Made by a program: the position numbers and the translations under genes
Notes under the pieces: generated by a model
The model's database searches: none
What the model was told of the DNA's origin: nothing
The model's input: the letters and a program-made list of their open reading frames with translations, nothing else
Shown here: positions 18,257 through 26,428 of the stretch, piece by piece
Layout of the letters: every line of letters begins with the position of its first letter
How positions within the stretch are numbered: the first letter of the stretch is position 1
NCBI RefSeq assembly: GCF_008370345.1
Contig: NZ_VTUU01000010.1
Location: 1-64,000, forward strand
Length of the DNA: 64,000 nucleotides
Source: Marinobacter salinexigens
GTDB lineage: Bacteria > Pseudomonadota > Gammaproteobacteria > Pseudomonadales > Oleiphilaceae
Reading direction: 5' to 3'

Positions 18257-19315
18257 TTACAGATCAGCAGCAGTCATCGGAGTCAGGCTCTTAACACGCT
18301 TAACTACTTCCATGCGAGTTTTGCGCGGGTTCGGGATCAGGCCTACGTCTACCAGGTAGCCGTTGTCACCCCATGCACCTTCGCTGGTGAACTCGCCAAC
18401 GTACTCTTCGATGCCAGGAACAACACCAACGTGGGCGTTCTTGATGTAGAAGTACAGGGAACGAGCAACCGGGTAAGCTTCGTCAGCGATGGTTTCCGGA
18501 GTCGGGCTCACACCGTCAATAGTAGCAGCCTGGATCTTGGAAGCATTTTCCATCAGGAAGCTGTAACCAAAGATACCAAATACGTGCTTGTCCTGCTCCA
18601 GACGCTGAACGATCAGGTTGTCGTTCTCACCCGCTTCGATGAACGGACCATCTTCACGCATGCTGTGACAGATGCTCTTGTACTTGGACTTGTCCTGCTT
18701 CTTGACTGCTTTGATCCAGTCGTAGCTCTTACAGCCACCTTCCATCGCGATCTCAACGAAGGCGTCACGGGTACCGGAAGTCGGCGGCGGACCCATTACG
18801 ATAATTTCTTCGTTCGGCAGGCTGGAGTCGATGTCGCTCCACTTCTTGTACGGGTTAGGAACCAGCTTTTCGCCGCCCTTGGGATCAGGAACGTCCTTGG
18901 CCAGGGCCAGGAAGATTTCCTTCAGAGTCAGGTCAACCTTGGCGCCTTCTTTGGAGTTGGCGATAACGATGCCGTCAGAACCGATCTTGACTTCAGTGAT
19001 CGCTTCAACACCGTTGCTGGCACACAGCTCGATTTCGCTCGACTTGATGCGACGGGAAGCGTTGGTGATGTCCGGGTGCTGAGTACCAACACCGGCACAG
19101 AACAGCTTCAGACCACCGCCGGAACCGGTAGACTCGAGCTTAGGAGTCGGGAAGTCGGTGTTGCGACCAAAACGCTCGGCAACAACGGTTGCGAACGGGT
19201 AAACAGTGGAAGAACCCACGATGTTGATAGTATCGCGAGCCATAGCCGGGGCGGACACAGCTGCAATGCTGCCAGCCAGGGCAACAGAAGCAACAACTGA
19301 TTTAAGCTTCATCAC
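18257..19315 (-). CDS. pstS: Periplasmic phosphate-binding protein PstS
   Basis: A 352-residue secreted protein with a signal peptide ending AMA-RD near residue 27, then the binding-protein start INIVGSSTVYPF. Phosphate-contacting motifs typical of the family are visible: GSSTVYP, ESTGSGGG, and PPTSGTRDAF. It captures phosphate for PstCAB. Two adjacent ATG codons are possible starts. A PHO box lies 70-100 bp upstream. Base use here is unusually even, and an artefactual antisense reading frame spans almost the whole gene. Confidence 0.96.
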   Translation of the reverse strand: MMKLKSVVASVALAGSIAAVSAPAMARDTINIVGSSTVYPFATVVAERFGRNTDFPTPKLESTGSGGGLKLFCAGVGTQHPDITNASRRIKSSEIELCASNGVEAITEVKIGSDGIVIANSKEGAKVDLTLKEIFLALAKDVPDPKGGEKLVPNPYKKWSDIDSSLPNEEIIVMGPPPTSGTRDAFVEIAMEGGCKSYDWIKAVKKQDKSKYKSICHSMREDGPFIEAGENDNLIVQRLEQDKHVFGIFGYSFLMENASKIQAATIDGVSPTPETIADEAYPVARSLYFYIKNAHVGVVPGIEEYVGEFTSEGAWGDNGYLVDVGLIPNPRKTRMEVVKRVKSLTPMTAADL

Positions 19316-19385
19316 GTCAAGTCTCCATATATTTGGTTTGGACGTTGTCTTGATCTCGGATCTGCTTTACCGATGGATGCAGACT

Positions 19386-19414
19386 AATGACTCTCTATGA
19401 CAGCTTTGTTACAG
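19386..19414 (-). promoter_or_regulatory. PHO box of the pst operon
   Basis: On the minus strand CTGTAAC, four bases, CTGTCAT, four bases, AGTCATT. This is the PhoB pattern of 7-bp direct repeats spaced every 11 bp, with two near-perfect repeats and a weaker third. It sits 71-99 bp before the pstS start, where PhoB replaces a -35 element. Confidence 0.85.
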
Positions 19415-19517
19415 CCCCTGAAATATAGTCACGATTGAGGAAAATAGCTTGCAGCGCGGCCTCAGGCCATTAACATGCGGGGTTAAAACAATTCCAGACT
19501 CTTAAAAGGCACGTTCC

Positions 19518-19922
19518 ATGACAGCATTAGACGACGATAAACCCGCCCCCCGTGGCGAACTGACAATCCAGGTCATCCCGCTTCCTTCCGACACCAATGC
19601 CAACGGCGACGTTTTTGCCGGATGGCTGGTCAAACAGATGGATATTGCCGCAGCCACCATGGCCGGGCGTATTTCCCAGGGCCGTAATGCAACGGTTGCT
19701 ATGGATCGTATGGAGTTCCTGTCGCCACTGCGAGTTGGTTCTCAGGTAGGCTGCTATTGCGAATTGGTGGACATCGGTCGGAGTTCGATGAAAATCAGCG
19801 TAGAAGTATGGACTCTGGACCGCACCGCCAAAAACCCGCGGAAGGTTACCGAAGGTCTGTTCGTCTATGTTGCCATCGACGAACACGGACGCATCCGCGA
19901 GGTTCCAGAGCAGAACCGTTAA
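19518..19922 (+). CDS. Hotdog-fold acyl-CoA thioesterase, YciA-like
   Basis: A 134-residue single hotdog domain. The catalytic segment DTNANGDVFAGWLVKQMDIAAATMA matches YciA and its relatives, in which the Asn-Gly-Asp-Val-Phe/Gly-Gly helix carries the active site, and VAMDRMEFLSPLRVG follows as expected. Such enzymes hydrolyse a broad range of acyl-CoAs to free CoA. The length and the single domain fit YciA. Natural substrate is unknown. It diverges from pstS and lies alone. Confidence 0.88.
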   Translation: MTALDDDKPAPRGELTIQVIPLPSDTNANGDVFAGWLVKQMDIAAATMAGRISQGRNATVAMDRMEFLSPLRVGSQVGCYCELVDIGRSSMKISVEVWTLDRTAKNPRKVTEGLFVYVAIDEHGRIREVPEQNR

Positions 19923-19958
19923 GGCAAGATCGCCAGTTTTCAAAGAAGGACGCCCGGA

Positions 19959-21125
19959 TCAGCTTGCCCGTCGCAACGACCACAAGCCGAACACCGGTCC
20001 GGGCACCAGCAGTAACACCACCCAGACACCCCACTCCGCCCAGAGACCGCTGGTCAACCATATAGCGGGCAATGTCAGGCCAAATCCTACCGCATTCATG
20101 ACCGCCAGGGATGAACCGACCGATTCTTTCGGAGCAGCAGCCGAGGCCAGGGCAGAAAACTGGGGAGAATCCGTCACCACGGCCACACCCCAAACCAGCA
20201 GCATAACGATAAGCAAACCCGCGGGCAGGCTATGCAACCAGGGATAAACAATGCACATCCCCCCGGACACCGTCAGTGCCCATCGGGCCACCCATGCACT
20301 ACCCTTTCTACGGCTCAGCCATCCACCGAAGAAACAGCCGATACCGCCAATACCGATAATCGCAAAGGAGAACCAGGGGATAAGATCATTACCTATTCCC
20401 AGGCGCACCAACTCCCTTCCGGCCAGCAACGGCACCAGAGTCCAGAACGCATAGAGCTCCCACATATGCCCGAAATACCCCCCGGCAACTGCCCGGAAGT
20501 CGGGTATACGCAATGCTGCCAGCCCTTGTCGTAAAGGAATCGGGCCACGGCTGGCCGGCAGGTGCGGTCCATCTCCCAGCAGGAATACCAGGGCTCCACC
20601 CATCAGCGCGAGAATAGAGGCTCCAACCATTGGCCATTCCCAGGGCATCCCGGGAGTCGCCCCGCGCATCAGGTGAGGCAGAGCTGTGCCCAGTGTCAGC
20701 ATGCCAACAAGCCAGGCCAGCGCGGAACCGGCATACTTCGGCGTCCAGGCGATCACCATTTTCATACCCAGGGGATAAATTCCGGCAAGGCAGAGACCGG
20801 TTATAAAGCGCAGAATCAGGGAGAGCTGCGGTTCTCCGGCAACGGAAACAAACACAGCGTTGGACAGCGCCCCCACCAGGCACGCCACGGCAAACATACG
20901 GCTGGCGCCGAACCGGTCAGCCAGGCCCGTCACCGCGAGGGTCAGCGTTCCGGCAATGAAACCGGCCTGAACAGACAGCGTCAACTCGCCCAGAGACTCT
21001 TCCGTCAACCCGAACTCCGCCGCCAGTGACAACCAGACACCATTGATGCTGAACCACAGCGAGGTGCCAAACAACTGGGCCAGTACGATAACCGGCAACG
21101 GGTAGCGACGCAGGAATGCCATCAT
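19959..21125 (-). CDS. MFS transporter of unknown substrate
   Basis: A 388-residue protein with about twelve hydrophobic segments and an MFS A-motif-like loop GLADRFGASRMF between helices 2 and 3. The related loop GGWLSRRKGSAWVARW appears in the second half. It resembles the YfcJ/CynX-like portion of the superfamily, which covers efflux of many small compounds, so substrate is not assigned. A longer GTG-started form (21158) was rejected in favour of the paired ATG codons at 21125/21122. It converges with the thioesterase gene and diverges from the arsP gene. Confidence 0.75.
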   Translation of the reverse strand: MMAFLRRYPLPVIVLAQLFGTSLWFSINGVWLSLAAEFGLTEESLGELTLSVQAGFIAGTLTLAVTGLADRFGASRMFAVACLVGALSNAVFVSVAGEPQLSLILRFITGLCLAGIYPLGMKMVIAWTPKYAGSALAWLVGMLTLGTALPHLMRGATPGMPWEWPMVGASILALMGGALVFLLGDGPHLPASRGPIPLRQGLAALRIPDFRAVAGGYFGHMWELYAFWTLVPLLAGRELVRLGIGNDLIPWFSFAIIGIGGIGCFFGGWLSRRKGSAWVARWALTVSGGMCIVYPWLHSLPAGLLIVMLLVWGVAVVTDSPQFSALASAAAPKESVGSSLAVMNAVGFGLTLPAIWLTSGLWAEWGVWVVLLLVPGPVFGLWSLRRAS

Positions 21126-21266
21126 TGTTTTTCTTCTGTTAAAAGGTAATACCTCCACTCTAAAGGTACAGGGGCCGATTTACCCATGCTACTTTGGTGT
21201 CTTGCTTCAGATCAGGAAGTGATCCTGCAACCGCGTATATCATTCTGTCGAGCGGATCATATTTCC

Positions 21267-21280
21267 AGCGACTTGTCGCT
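21267..21280. promoter_or_regulatory. Short palindrome before the arsP-type gene, possible operator
   Basis: AGCGAC-TT-GTCGCT, a perfect 6-bp inverted repeat 24 bp before the arsP start. It does not match the CGAATAT motifs at the arsRC/arsH promoter, so it may be a binding site for another regulator or simply chance. Confidence 0.25.
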
Positions 21281-21304
21281 TACGCCATAGGGGTTACCGC
21301 AAGG

Positions 21305-22321
21305 ATGTTGTCCATATTTACCCATCTCGCCACCTGGCTCACCTACGATCTGATGGGATTGTCCCCGACGACCCGTCTTGGCAGTGCCATTCATTTTTTT
21401 ATAGAAGACACCACCAAAATTCTGTTCCTTCTGGTCGCAATGATCTACGTGATTGCACTGGCCAGAGCATCCCTCAACCTGGAGCGGGTCCGCGCCTACA
21501 TCCAAAGAAAAAACCGCCTGCTTGGCTATATGTTCGGTTCAGCGTTCGGGGCCATCACACCATTCTGCTCCTGCTCCAGCATTCCACTGTTCCTCGGGTT
21601 CACCAGTGCCGGCATTCCCCTGGGCATCACCATGGCGTTTCTGTTCACCTCCCCCATCATCAACGAAGTCGCGGTGATCATGCTTTGGAGCCTGCTTGGC
21701 TGGAAGTTCACCATCGCCTATATCGTGGTTGGCATGGCAGTGGGCATTGTCGGCGGCATGCTCCTCGATGCGTTCCGGGGCGAACGCTGGCTGAAGGACT
21801 TTGCCGCCAAGGCCTACCAGAATGCAACCAGGAACAATGACCCCCGGACTCCCCTGGAAGACATACCGGAAGCACCAAAACTGACCCTTCGCGAAAGACA
21901 CCACTTTGCAAAGGAAGAACTTAAGGAGATTGTTGGCCGGATCTGGAAATGGGTATTTATTGGCGTCGGCCTCGGCGCCGCCCTGCATGGTTTTGTTCCA
22001 GACAACTGGTTTGCCGAAAACCTGGGCTCCGGCCAGTGGTGGAACGTACCCGCTGCAGTCTTTGCAGGCCTGCCTCTATACTCCAATGCCACAGGTGTTA
22101 TCCCGGTAATGGAAAGCCTGATTATCAAAGGGTTGCCTGTGGGCACCACCCTGGCGTTCTGCATGAGCACCGTAGCAGCCAGCTTTCCGGAATTTGTTAT
22201 GCTGAAACAGGTGATGACCTTCCGGCTCCTGGCCACAATATTCGCCATCCTGCTGACCAATTTCATGATCGTGGGCTGGATCATCAACACCATCAGCCCC
22301 TGGCTGTTTACCGGCTTATGA
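21305..22321 (+). CDS. arsP: ArsP-type permease (DUF318/PF03773), probable organoarsenical exporter
   Basis: A 338-residue membrane protein with about eight helices and the family's cysteine motif CSCSS (C88, C90) in GAITPFCSCSSIPLFLGFTSAG, repeated structurally by the later PVMESLIIKGLPVGTTLAFCMSTVAASFPE. Campylobacter ArsP of this family exports trivalent methyl and aromatic arsenicals. Other members have been linked to other metals, so the substrate is inferred from the arsenic genes alongside. The ATG at 21305 was chosen over a TTG at 21194, whose extra 37 residues are not membrane-like. The CxxC protein gene follows 28 bp later. Confidence 0.82.
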   Translation: MLSIFTHLATWLTYDLMGLSPTTRLGSAIHFFIEDTTKILFLLVAMIYVIALARASLNLERVRAYIQRKNRLLGYMFGSAFGAITPFCSCSSIPLFLGFTSAGIPLGITMAFLFTSPIINEVAVIMLWSLLGWKFTIAYIVVGMAVGIVGGMLLDAFRGERWLKDFAAKAYQNATRNNDPRTPLEDIPEAPKLTLRERHHFAKEELKEIVGRIWKWVFIGVGLGAALHGFVPDNWFAENLGSGQWWNVPAAVFAGLPLYSNATGVIPVMESLIIKGLPVGTTLAFCMSTVAASFPEFVMLKQVMTFRLLATIFAILLTNFMIVGWIINTISPWLFTGL

Positions 22322-22349
22322 TGCCTGACCCAAGGAATGAGGAAACAGA

Positions 22350-22586
22350 ATGACTACTGTCGAAGTGCTCGGTACGGGCTGCAAGAAATGTGTAAAAACC
22401 GCAGAGAAAATCTCGGCCGCCGCAACAGAGTTGAGCCTGGACGTTGACGTGATCAAAGTAACCGACCCGGTAAAAATCATGGAATATCAGGTCATGTCGA
22501 CGCCGGCGGTGGCTGTAGATGGCAAGCTCGTGCATTCCGGCTCCATCCCCGAGCACGACCAGATCATCAGCTGGCTTACCCCGTAA
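22350..22586 (+). CDS. Small thioredoxin-fold CxxC protein (redox-active disulfide protein 2 type)
   Basis: A 78-residue thioredoxin-fold protein with CKKC at residues 11-14 and the cis-proline region MSTPAVAVDGKLVHSG. This matches the short MTH895/TM0996 group often encoded next to ArsP/DUF318 permeases. It may keep permease cysteines reduced or shuttle a thiol-bound ligand; the partner is not proven. GAGGAAAC precedes the ATG. It converges with the arsJ gene four bases after its stop. Confidence 0.85.
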   Translation: MTTVEVLGTGCKKCVKTAEKISAAATELSLDVDVIKVTDPVKIMEYQVMSTPAVAVDGKLVHSGSIPEHDQIISWLTP

Positions 22587-22589
22587 GTC

Positions 22590-23783
22590 TCAGGCTAGTG
22601 CAGGTCTCTGGTCGGGCAACAGCACTGACAGTAAAGCCGCTGTTGCCACCAACCCAGCCGAAATCCATAAACAGGCTTCCAGTCCGTAGGCCTGATACAC
22701 CCATCCCGACAGAACAGTCCCTAACAGCCTGCCTGCCGCATTCGACATATAGTAGAAGCCCACATCAAGTGACACCCCGTCGCCTCTGGCATAGCTGACA
22801 ATAAGATAGCTGTGCAGTGAAGAATTGATAGCGAAAACCACGCCGAACAGCAACAGCCCGCCAATCAGCACCACCTGCAATGACCAATCCGCCGTCAGCC
22901 CGACAGCTATGCCTGCAGGAATCAGCGCCAACACCGTCGCCCAGAATACCGCCGACTGCCGGCCCTCCCGGTTTCCGGTAATACGCGGTGCAACGGCCTG
23001 GATAAAACCATAACCAATAACCCAGCAGGCCAGGAAGCCGCCGACTTTCCAGAAATCCCATCCGAACACAGTATGCAGATACACAGGCAACGCCACCACA
23101 AACCAGACATCCCGGGCCCCGAACAGAAACATCCGGGCAGCAGAGAGCACATTAATGGCGCGGCTCTTGGAGAACATATCTGTAAACTTCGGTTTGGCCT
23201 TGCTCTTGCCCAATTCCTGCTTGAGCAGGAACAGACTGACCAGCCAGACGCCGCCAAGCGCAACAGCCATTGCCACCACGGCACCGGCAAACCCGAGCGT
23301 CATCAGCAACACGCCGCCGAGGAAAAAGCCCACACCCTTCAGTGTATTCTTGGAGCCAGTCAGGATCGCTACCCATTTGTAGAGCTTTCCCTGCTGTTCG
23401 TCCGGCACCAGCAATTTAATGCCACTTTTGGCGGACATCTTGTTCAGATCCTTGGCGATGCCCGAAAGCGCCTGCGCAGCCATGACCCAGGGCACCGTGA
23501 GCATCGCCGCCGGCACCGCCAGCATGCCCAACGCCACAATCTGCAGGAACAGGCCCAGGTTCATGGTCCGGTTCAGTCCGATACGAGCGCCCAGGTAGCC
23601 ACCCACAAGGTTAGTGACCACCCCGAAAAACTCGTAAAAGACAAACAGCAGCGCAATCGCCAGTGGCGAATAGCCCAACTGGTGGAAATGCAGGACCACC
23701 AGCATCCGAAGAGCACCATCCGTCAGGGTGAAGGCCCAGTAGTTGCCAGTGATAACAAGGTACTGACGGATGGCAGCTGTCAT
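22590..23783 (-). CDS. arsJ: ArsJ, exporter of 1-arseno-3-phosphoglycerate
   Basis: A 397-residue MFS protein. The N-terminal sequence RQYLVITGNYWAFTLTDGALRMLVVLHFHQLGYSP is characteristic of ArsJ and separates it from other MFS families. In the known pathway GAPDH attaches arsenate to glyceraldehyde-3-phosphate, and ArsJ exports the unstable product, which hydrolyses outside to arsenate. The ATG at 23783 starts one base after the GAPDH stop codon, so the two are tightly coupled. A longer frame to 23849 overlaps GAPDH and was rejected. Confidence 0.92.
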   Translation of the reverse strand: MTAAIRQYLVITGNYWAFTLTDGALRMLVVLHFHQLGYSPLAIALLFVFYEFFGVVTNLVGGYLGARIGLNRTMNLGLFLQIVALGMLAVPAAMLTVPWVMAAQALSGIAKDLNKMSAKSGIKLLVPDEQQGKLYKWVAILTGSKNTLKGVGFFLGGVLLMTLGFAGAVVAMAVALGGVWLVSLFLLKQELGKSKAKPKFTDMFSKSRAINVLSAARMFLFGARDVWFVVALPVYLHTVFGWDFWKVGGFLACWVIGYGFIQAVAPRITGNREGRQSAVFWATVLALIPAGIAVGLTADWSLQVVLIGGLLLFGVVFAINSSLHSYLIVSYARGDGVSLDVGFYYMSNAAGRLLGTVLSGWVYQAYGLEACLWISAGLVATAALLSVLLPDQRPALA

Positions 23784-23784
23784 A

Positions 23785-24789
23785 TCAGGCGAGCCCCACC
23801 CGACGGGCAAGCTCGGCTGTGCGGTTGGCGTAGCCCCACTCATTGTCATACCAGGCGTAGATTTTCACCTGGGTGCCATTGACCACCAGCGTTGAAAGCG
23901 CATCCACAATGGACGAACGCGGATCAGTTTTGTAATCAATGGAAACCAGAGGCCGCTCTTCATAACCGAGGATGCCTTTAAGCTCGCCGTCCGCAGCTTC
24001 CTTGAGCAAGCGGTTCACTGTCTCGCTATCCGTTGGCTGATCGACTTCAAAAACGCAGTCCGTCAGGGACGCGTTGGTTAATGGAACACGAACAGCGTGC
24101 CCATCAAGGCGCCCCTTCAGCTCAGGAAATATCTCAATAATGGCTGTGGCAGAACCGGTGGACGTGGGAATCAACGAACTACCGCATGACCGCGCCCGGC
24201 GCAGGTCTTTATGAGGCGCGTCAATGATGGTCTGGGTGTTGGTCAGGCTGTGGATGGTGGTGATTGAGCCGTGCCTGATCCCCAGTTTCTCGTGGATCAC
24301 TTTTACAACTGGCGCCAGGCAGTTAGTGGTGCAGGATGCAGCCGTTACAATCCGGTCGTTCGCCGGATCGAAGATGTCATCATTCACCCCTACCACGATG
24401 TTTTTCGCGCCAGCTTCCTTGACCGGTGCGGTAACAACAACCCGCTTTACCCCCTGATCCAGATAGGCCTGCAAAACACTCACCTTCTTGTTCACACCGC
24501 TGGCCTCAATCACCAGGTCGCAACCGGACCAGTCTGTGTCGCTGATGGCTTTGTTACGAGTGACCCGAATGCGCTGATCACCAATAACGATGTCCTCACC
24601 ATCAGCATTCGCCTGTTGAGCCCATGTCCCGTGGACACTGTCAAAATTGAGCAGATGAGCGAGAGTACCCGCATCCGCACCTGGGTCGTTGATGGCCACA
24701 AACTCCATCTCAGGCCAGCCCCAGGCTGCACGCAGTGCCAGACGGCCAATACGGCCGAATCCGTTGATTCCTACCTTGATCTTACTCAT
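23785..24789 (-). CDS. Arsenate-associated glyceraldehyde-3-phosphate dehydrogenase
   Basis: A 334-residue type I GAPDH with the NAD motif [10 protein letters not shown] and the catalytic cysteine C153 in ASCTTNC. The histidine region [21 protein letters not shown] and the C-terminal [11 protein letters not shown] are also present. Next to arsJ and arsCR it almost certainly is the dedicated copy that makes 1-arseno-3-phosphoglycerate and not the glycolytic one. It follows the arsC-arsR gene after 45 bp in the same direction. Confidence 0.92.
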   Translation of the reverse strand: MSKIKVGINGFGRIGRLALRAAWGWPEMEFVAINDPGADAGTLAHLLNFDSVHGTWAQQANADGEDIVIGDQRIRVTRNKAISDTDWSGCDLVIEASGVNKKVSVLQAYLDQGVKRVVVTAPVKEAGAKNIVVGVNDDIFDPANDRIVTAASCTTNCLAPVVKVIHEKLGIRHGSITTIHSLTNTQTIIDAPHKDLRRARSCGSSLIPTSTGSATAIIEIFPELKGRLDGHAVRVPLTNASLTDCVFEVDQPTDSETVNRLLKEAADGELKGILGYEERPLVSIDYKTDPRSSIVDALSTLVVNGTQVKIYAWYDNEWGYANRTAELARRVGLA

Positions 24790-24834
24790 GACGTACTCCC
24801 GTCAGATACCATCTGTCAATCAAACACAAAAACA

Positions 24835-25596
24835 TTACGGACATGGGACACCCGGGCGCTCGGACATTGCCTCAAGACGCCGCAACGGAATCTCTACCAA
24901 CTGTCGACTGTTATCGGCGGCCGCGTTGACAATCTGCGCCACCCAACCGGGCATTTCCGAGTCGATCGAGTAATAAATCCATTGCCCACGGCGCTCCGCA
25001 TTGAGCAGGCCAACTTCTTTCAGTGTAGACAGGTGCCGGCTTACCTTCGGCTGCGGTACATCAAAGGCCTCTGTAAGTTCGCAGACACAGAGGCTTCCCT
25101 GATCACGGATAAGCAACAACGCCGCCAACCGGAACTCATCCGACAGCGCCTTAAACAGTGCGACAGGATTCTCAGCCGAGAGTTTCCGCGTGACTTTTTG
25201 ATGCACTGTGGCGAACAGCTTGATGCGTTCTTTCAGGTCTTTGAGTGTTAAAACGAAGGTGCCATGACGGTTAGTCGCTGCGGGATCGGGAAAATCCCAC
25301 GCAATCTGTTGGGCAGGCTGACAGATGGAACCACATTCCCGAGTTGCTCGCTCGCAAAGCATGATGACGTAGTCCCAGTGTTGATTTTCAACCTCCTGCA
25401 GAGGCTTGCTGCTCAGGCCTTCAGTGGGAATACCCGCTTCAGACAGAACCTGCAAAGCCAACGGGTGAGGAGCGGCAGGTTCCGTACCGGCACTAGCCAC
25501 TTCAAACTCGTCCCCTGCCATTTTCCGGAGCAACGCTTCAGCCATAAGAGAGCGCGCACTGTTGGCCGTGCAAACAAACAATACTCTGCGCTTCAT
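24835..25596 (-). CDS. Fused arsenate reductase (ArsC, thioredoxin type) and ArsR repressor
   Basis: A 253-residue two-domain protein. Residues 1-132 are a low-molecular-weight phosphatase-type arsenate reductase with nucleophile C9 in CTANSARS and the redox pair C81/C88 (LCERATREC), the same C-x6-C spacing as C82/C89 of S. aureus ArsC. Residues 140-253 are an ArsR winged helix with the As(III) cysteines C170/C172 in LCVCELTEAFDV and recognition helix PQPKVSRHLSTLKE. The order is reductase then repressor, in one polypeptide. GGAG precedes the ATG at 25596; an ATG 21 codons upstream was rejected. It heads the arsCR-gap-arsJ operon. Confidence 0.92.
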   Translation of the reverse strand: MKRRVLFVCTANSARSLMAEALLRKMAGDEFEVASAGTEPAAPHPLALQVLSEAGIPTEGLSSKPLQEVENQHWDYVIMLCERATRECGSICQPAQQIAWDFPDPAATNRHGTFVLTLKDLKERIKLFATVHQKVTRKLSAENPVALFKALSDEFRLAALLLIRDQGSLCVCELTEAFDVPQPKVSRHLSTLKEVGLLNAERRGQWIYYSIDSEMPGWVAQIVNAAADNSRQLVEIPLRRLEAMSERPGVPCP

Positions 25597-25607
25597 ATTC
25601 GACTCCA

Positions 25608-25647
25608 CGAATATTCTATTTTTCGAATATCTATTTTGATGCATAAT
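25608..25647. promoter_or_regulatory. Probable ArsR operator and divergent promoter
   Basis: CGAATAT occurs at 25608-25614 and again at 25624-25630, with the self-complementary GAATATTC (25609-25616) and TTCGAA (25622-25627). A -10-like CATAAT for arsH is at 25642-25647. The AT-rich repeats lie between the divergent arsCR and arsH genes, the usual place for ArsR to bind. Confidence 0.6.
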
Positions 25648-25685
25648 AGTTGTGCTCAAGAATCAAGTAAAGGACCCACACCACA

Positions 25686-26402
25686 ATGAACCCGGACGAC
25701 ATTCCGAATATTGATCCCGGCCTGTTTTCAGCTCCGACCTCTGAACAGGTATTTGCCAAGACAGCATCCAGCCATCCGCCTCGAATTCTCCTGCTCTACG
25801 GATCGCTGCGGGAACGTTCATTCAGCCGTCTGGTTGTGGAGGAGGCTTCCCGCCTGCTGGAAGCAATGGGCGCGGAAACCCGCACCTTCAATCCGTCGGG
25901 TCTGCCGCTGGCAGATGCAGAGGACGCTTCCCACCCCAAGGTTCAGAAGCTTCGTGAACTGACTCAATGGTGTGAAGGCATGGTCTGGTGTTCCCCGGAA
26001 CGCCACGGGGCCATGACCGGCATCATGAAGACCCAGATTGACTGGATTCCACTCTCTCTGGGCGCCGTTCGTCCCACTCAGGGCAAAACCCTGGCGGTGA
26101 TGCAGGTGTGCGGTGGTTCCCAGTCATTCAACGCGGTCAACCAGCTCAGGGTATTGGGCCGGTGGATGCGGATGGTGACTATTCCAAACCAGTCCTCCGT
26201 ACCCAAGGCGTTCATGGAGTTCGACGAAAACGACCGAATGAAACCATCGCCCTATTACGATCGCATCGTCGACGTGATGGAAGAGCTGGTAAAGTTCACT
26301 CTGTTGATCCGCGACCGCAGCGATTACCTGACGGACCGCTATTCTGAGCGGAAAGAAACGGCGGAAGAGCTTTCTCGCCGGGTTAACCAAAGGTCCATCT
26401 GA
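25686..26402 (+). CDS. arsH: ArsH, NADPH-dependent FMN organoarsenical oxidase
   Basis: A 238-residue flavodoxin-like protein with the FMN phosphate loop [10 protein letters not shown] and the ArsH-specific [22 protein letters not shown]. The [23 protein letters not shown] stretch also identifies the family. ArsH oxidises trivalent methyl and aromatic arsenicals to less toxic pentavalent forms. AGGAC precedes the ATG. acr3 follows after 26 bp, so the two form a rightward operon under the shared operator region. Confidence 0.94.
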   Translation: MNPDDIPNIDPGLFSAPTSEQVFAKTASSHPPRILLLYGSLRERSFSRLVVEEASRLLEAMGAETRTFNPSGLPLADAEDASHPKVQKLRELTQWCEGMVWCSPERHGAMTGIMKTQIDWIPLSLGAVRPTQGKTLAVMQVCGGSQSFNAVNQLRVLGRWMRMVTIPNQSSVPKAFMEFDENDRMKPSPYYDRIVDVMEELVKFTLLIRDRSDYLTDRYSERKETAEELSRRVNQRSI

Positions 26403-26428
26403 CAATTTCGCGGAACAAGGAAGAGAAC

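Noticed and set aside
18242..19300. 352-residue plus-strand frame antisense to pstS
   Set aside because: It mirrors pstS exactly in codon phase, has no domain, and pstS is certain.
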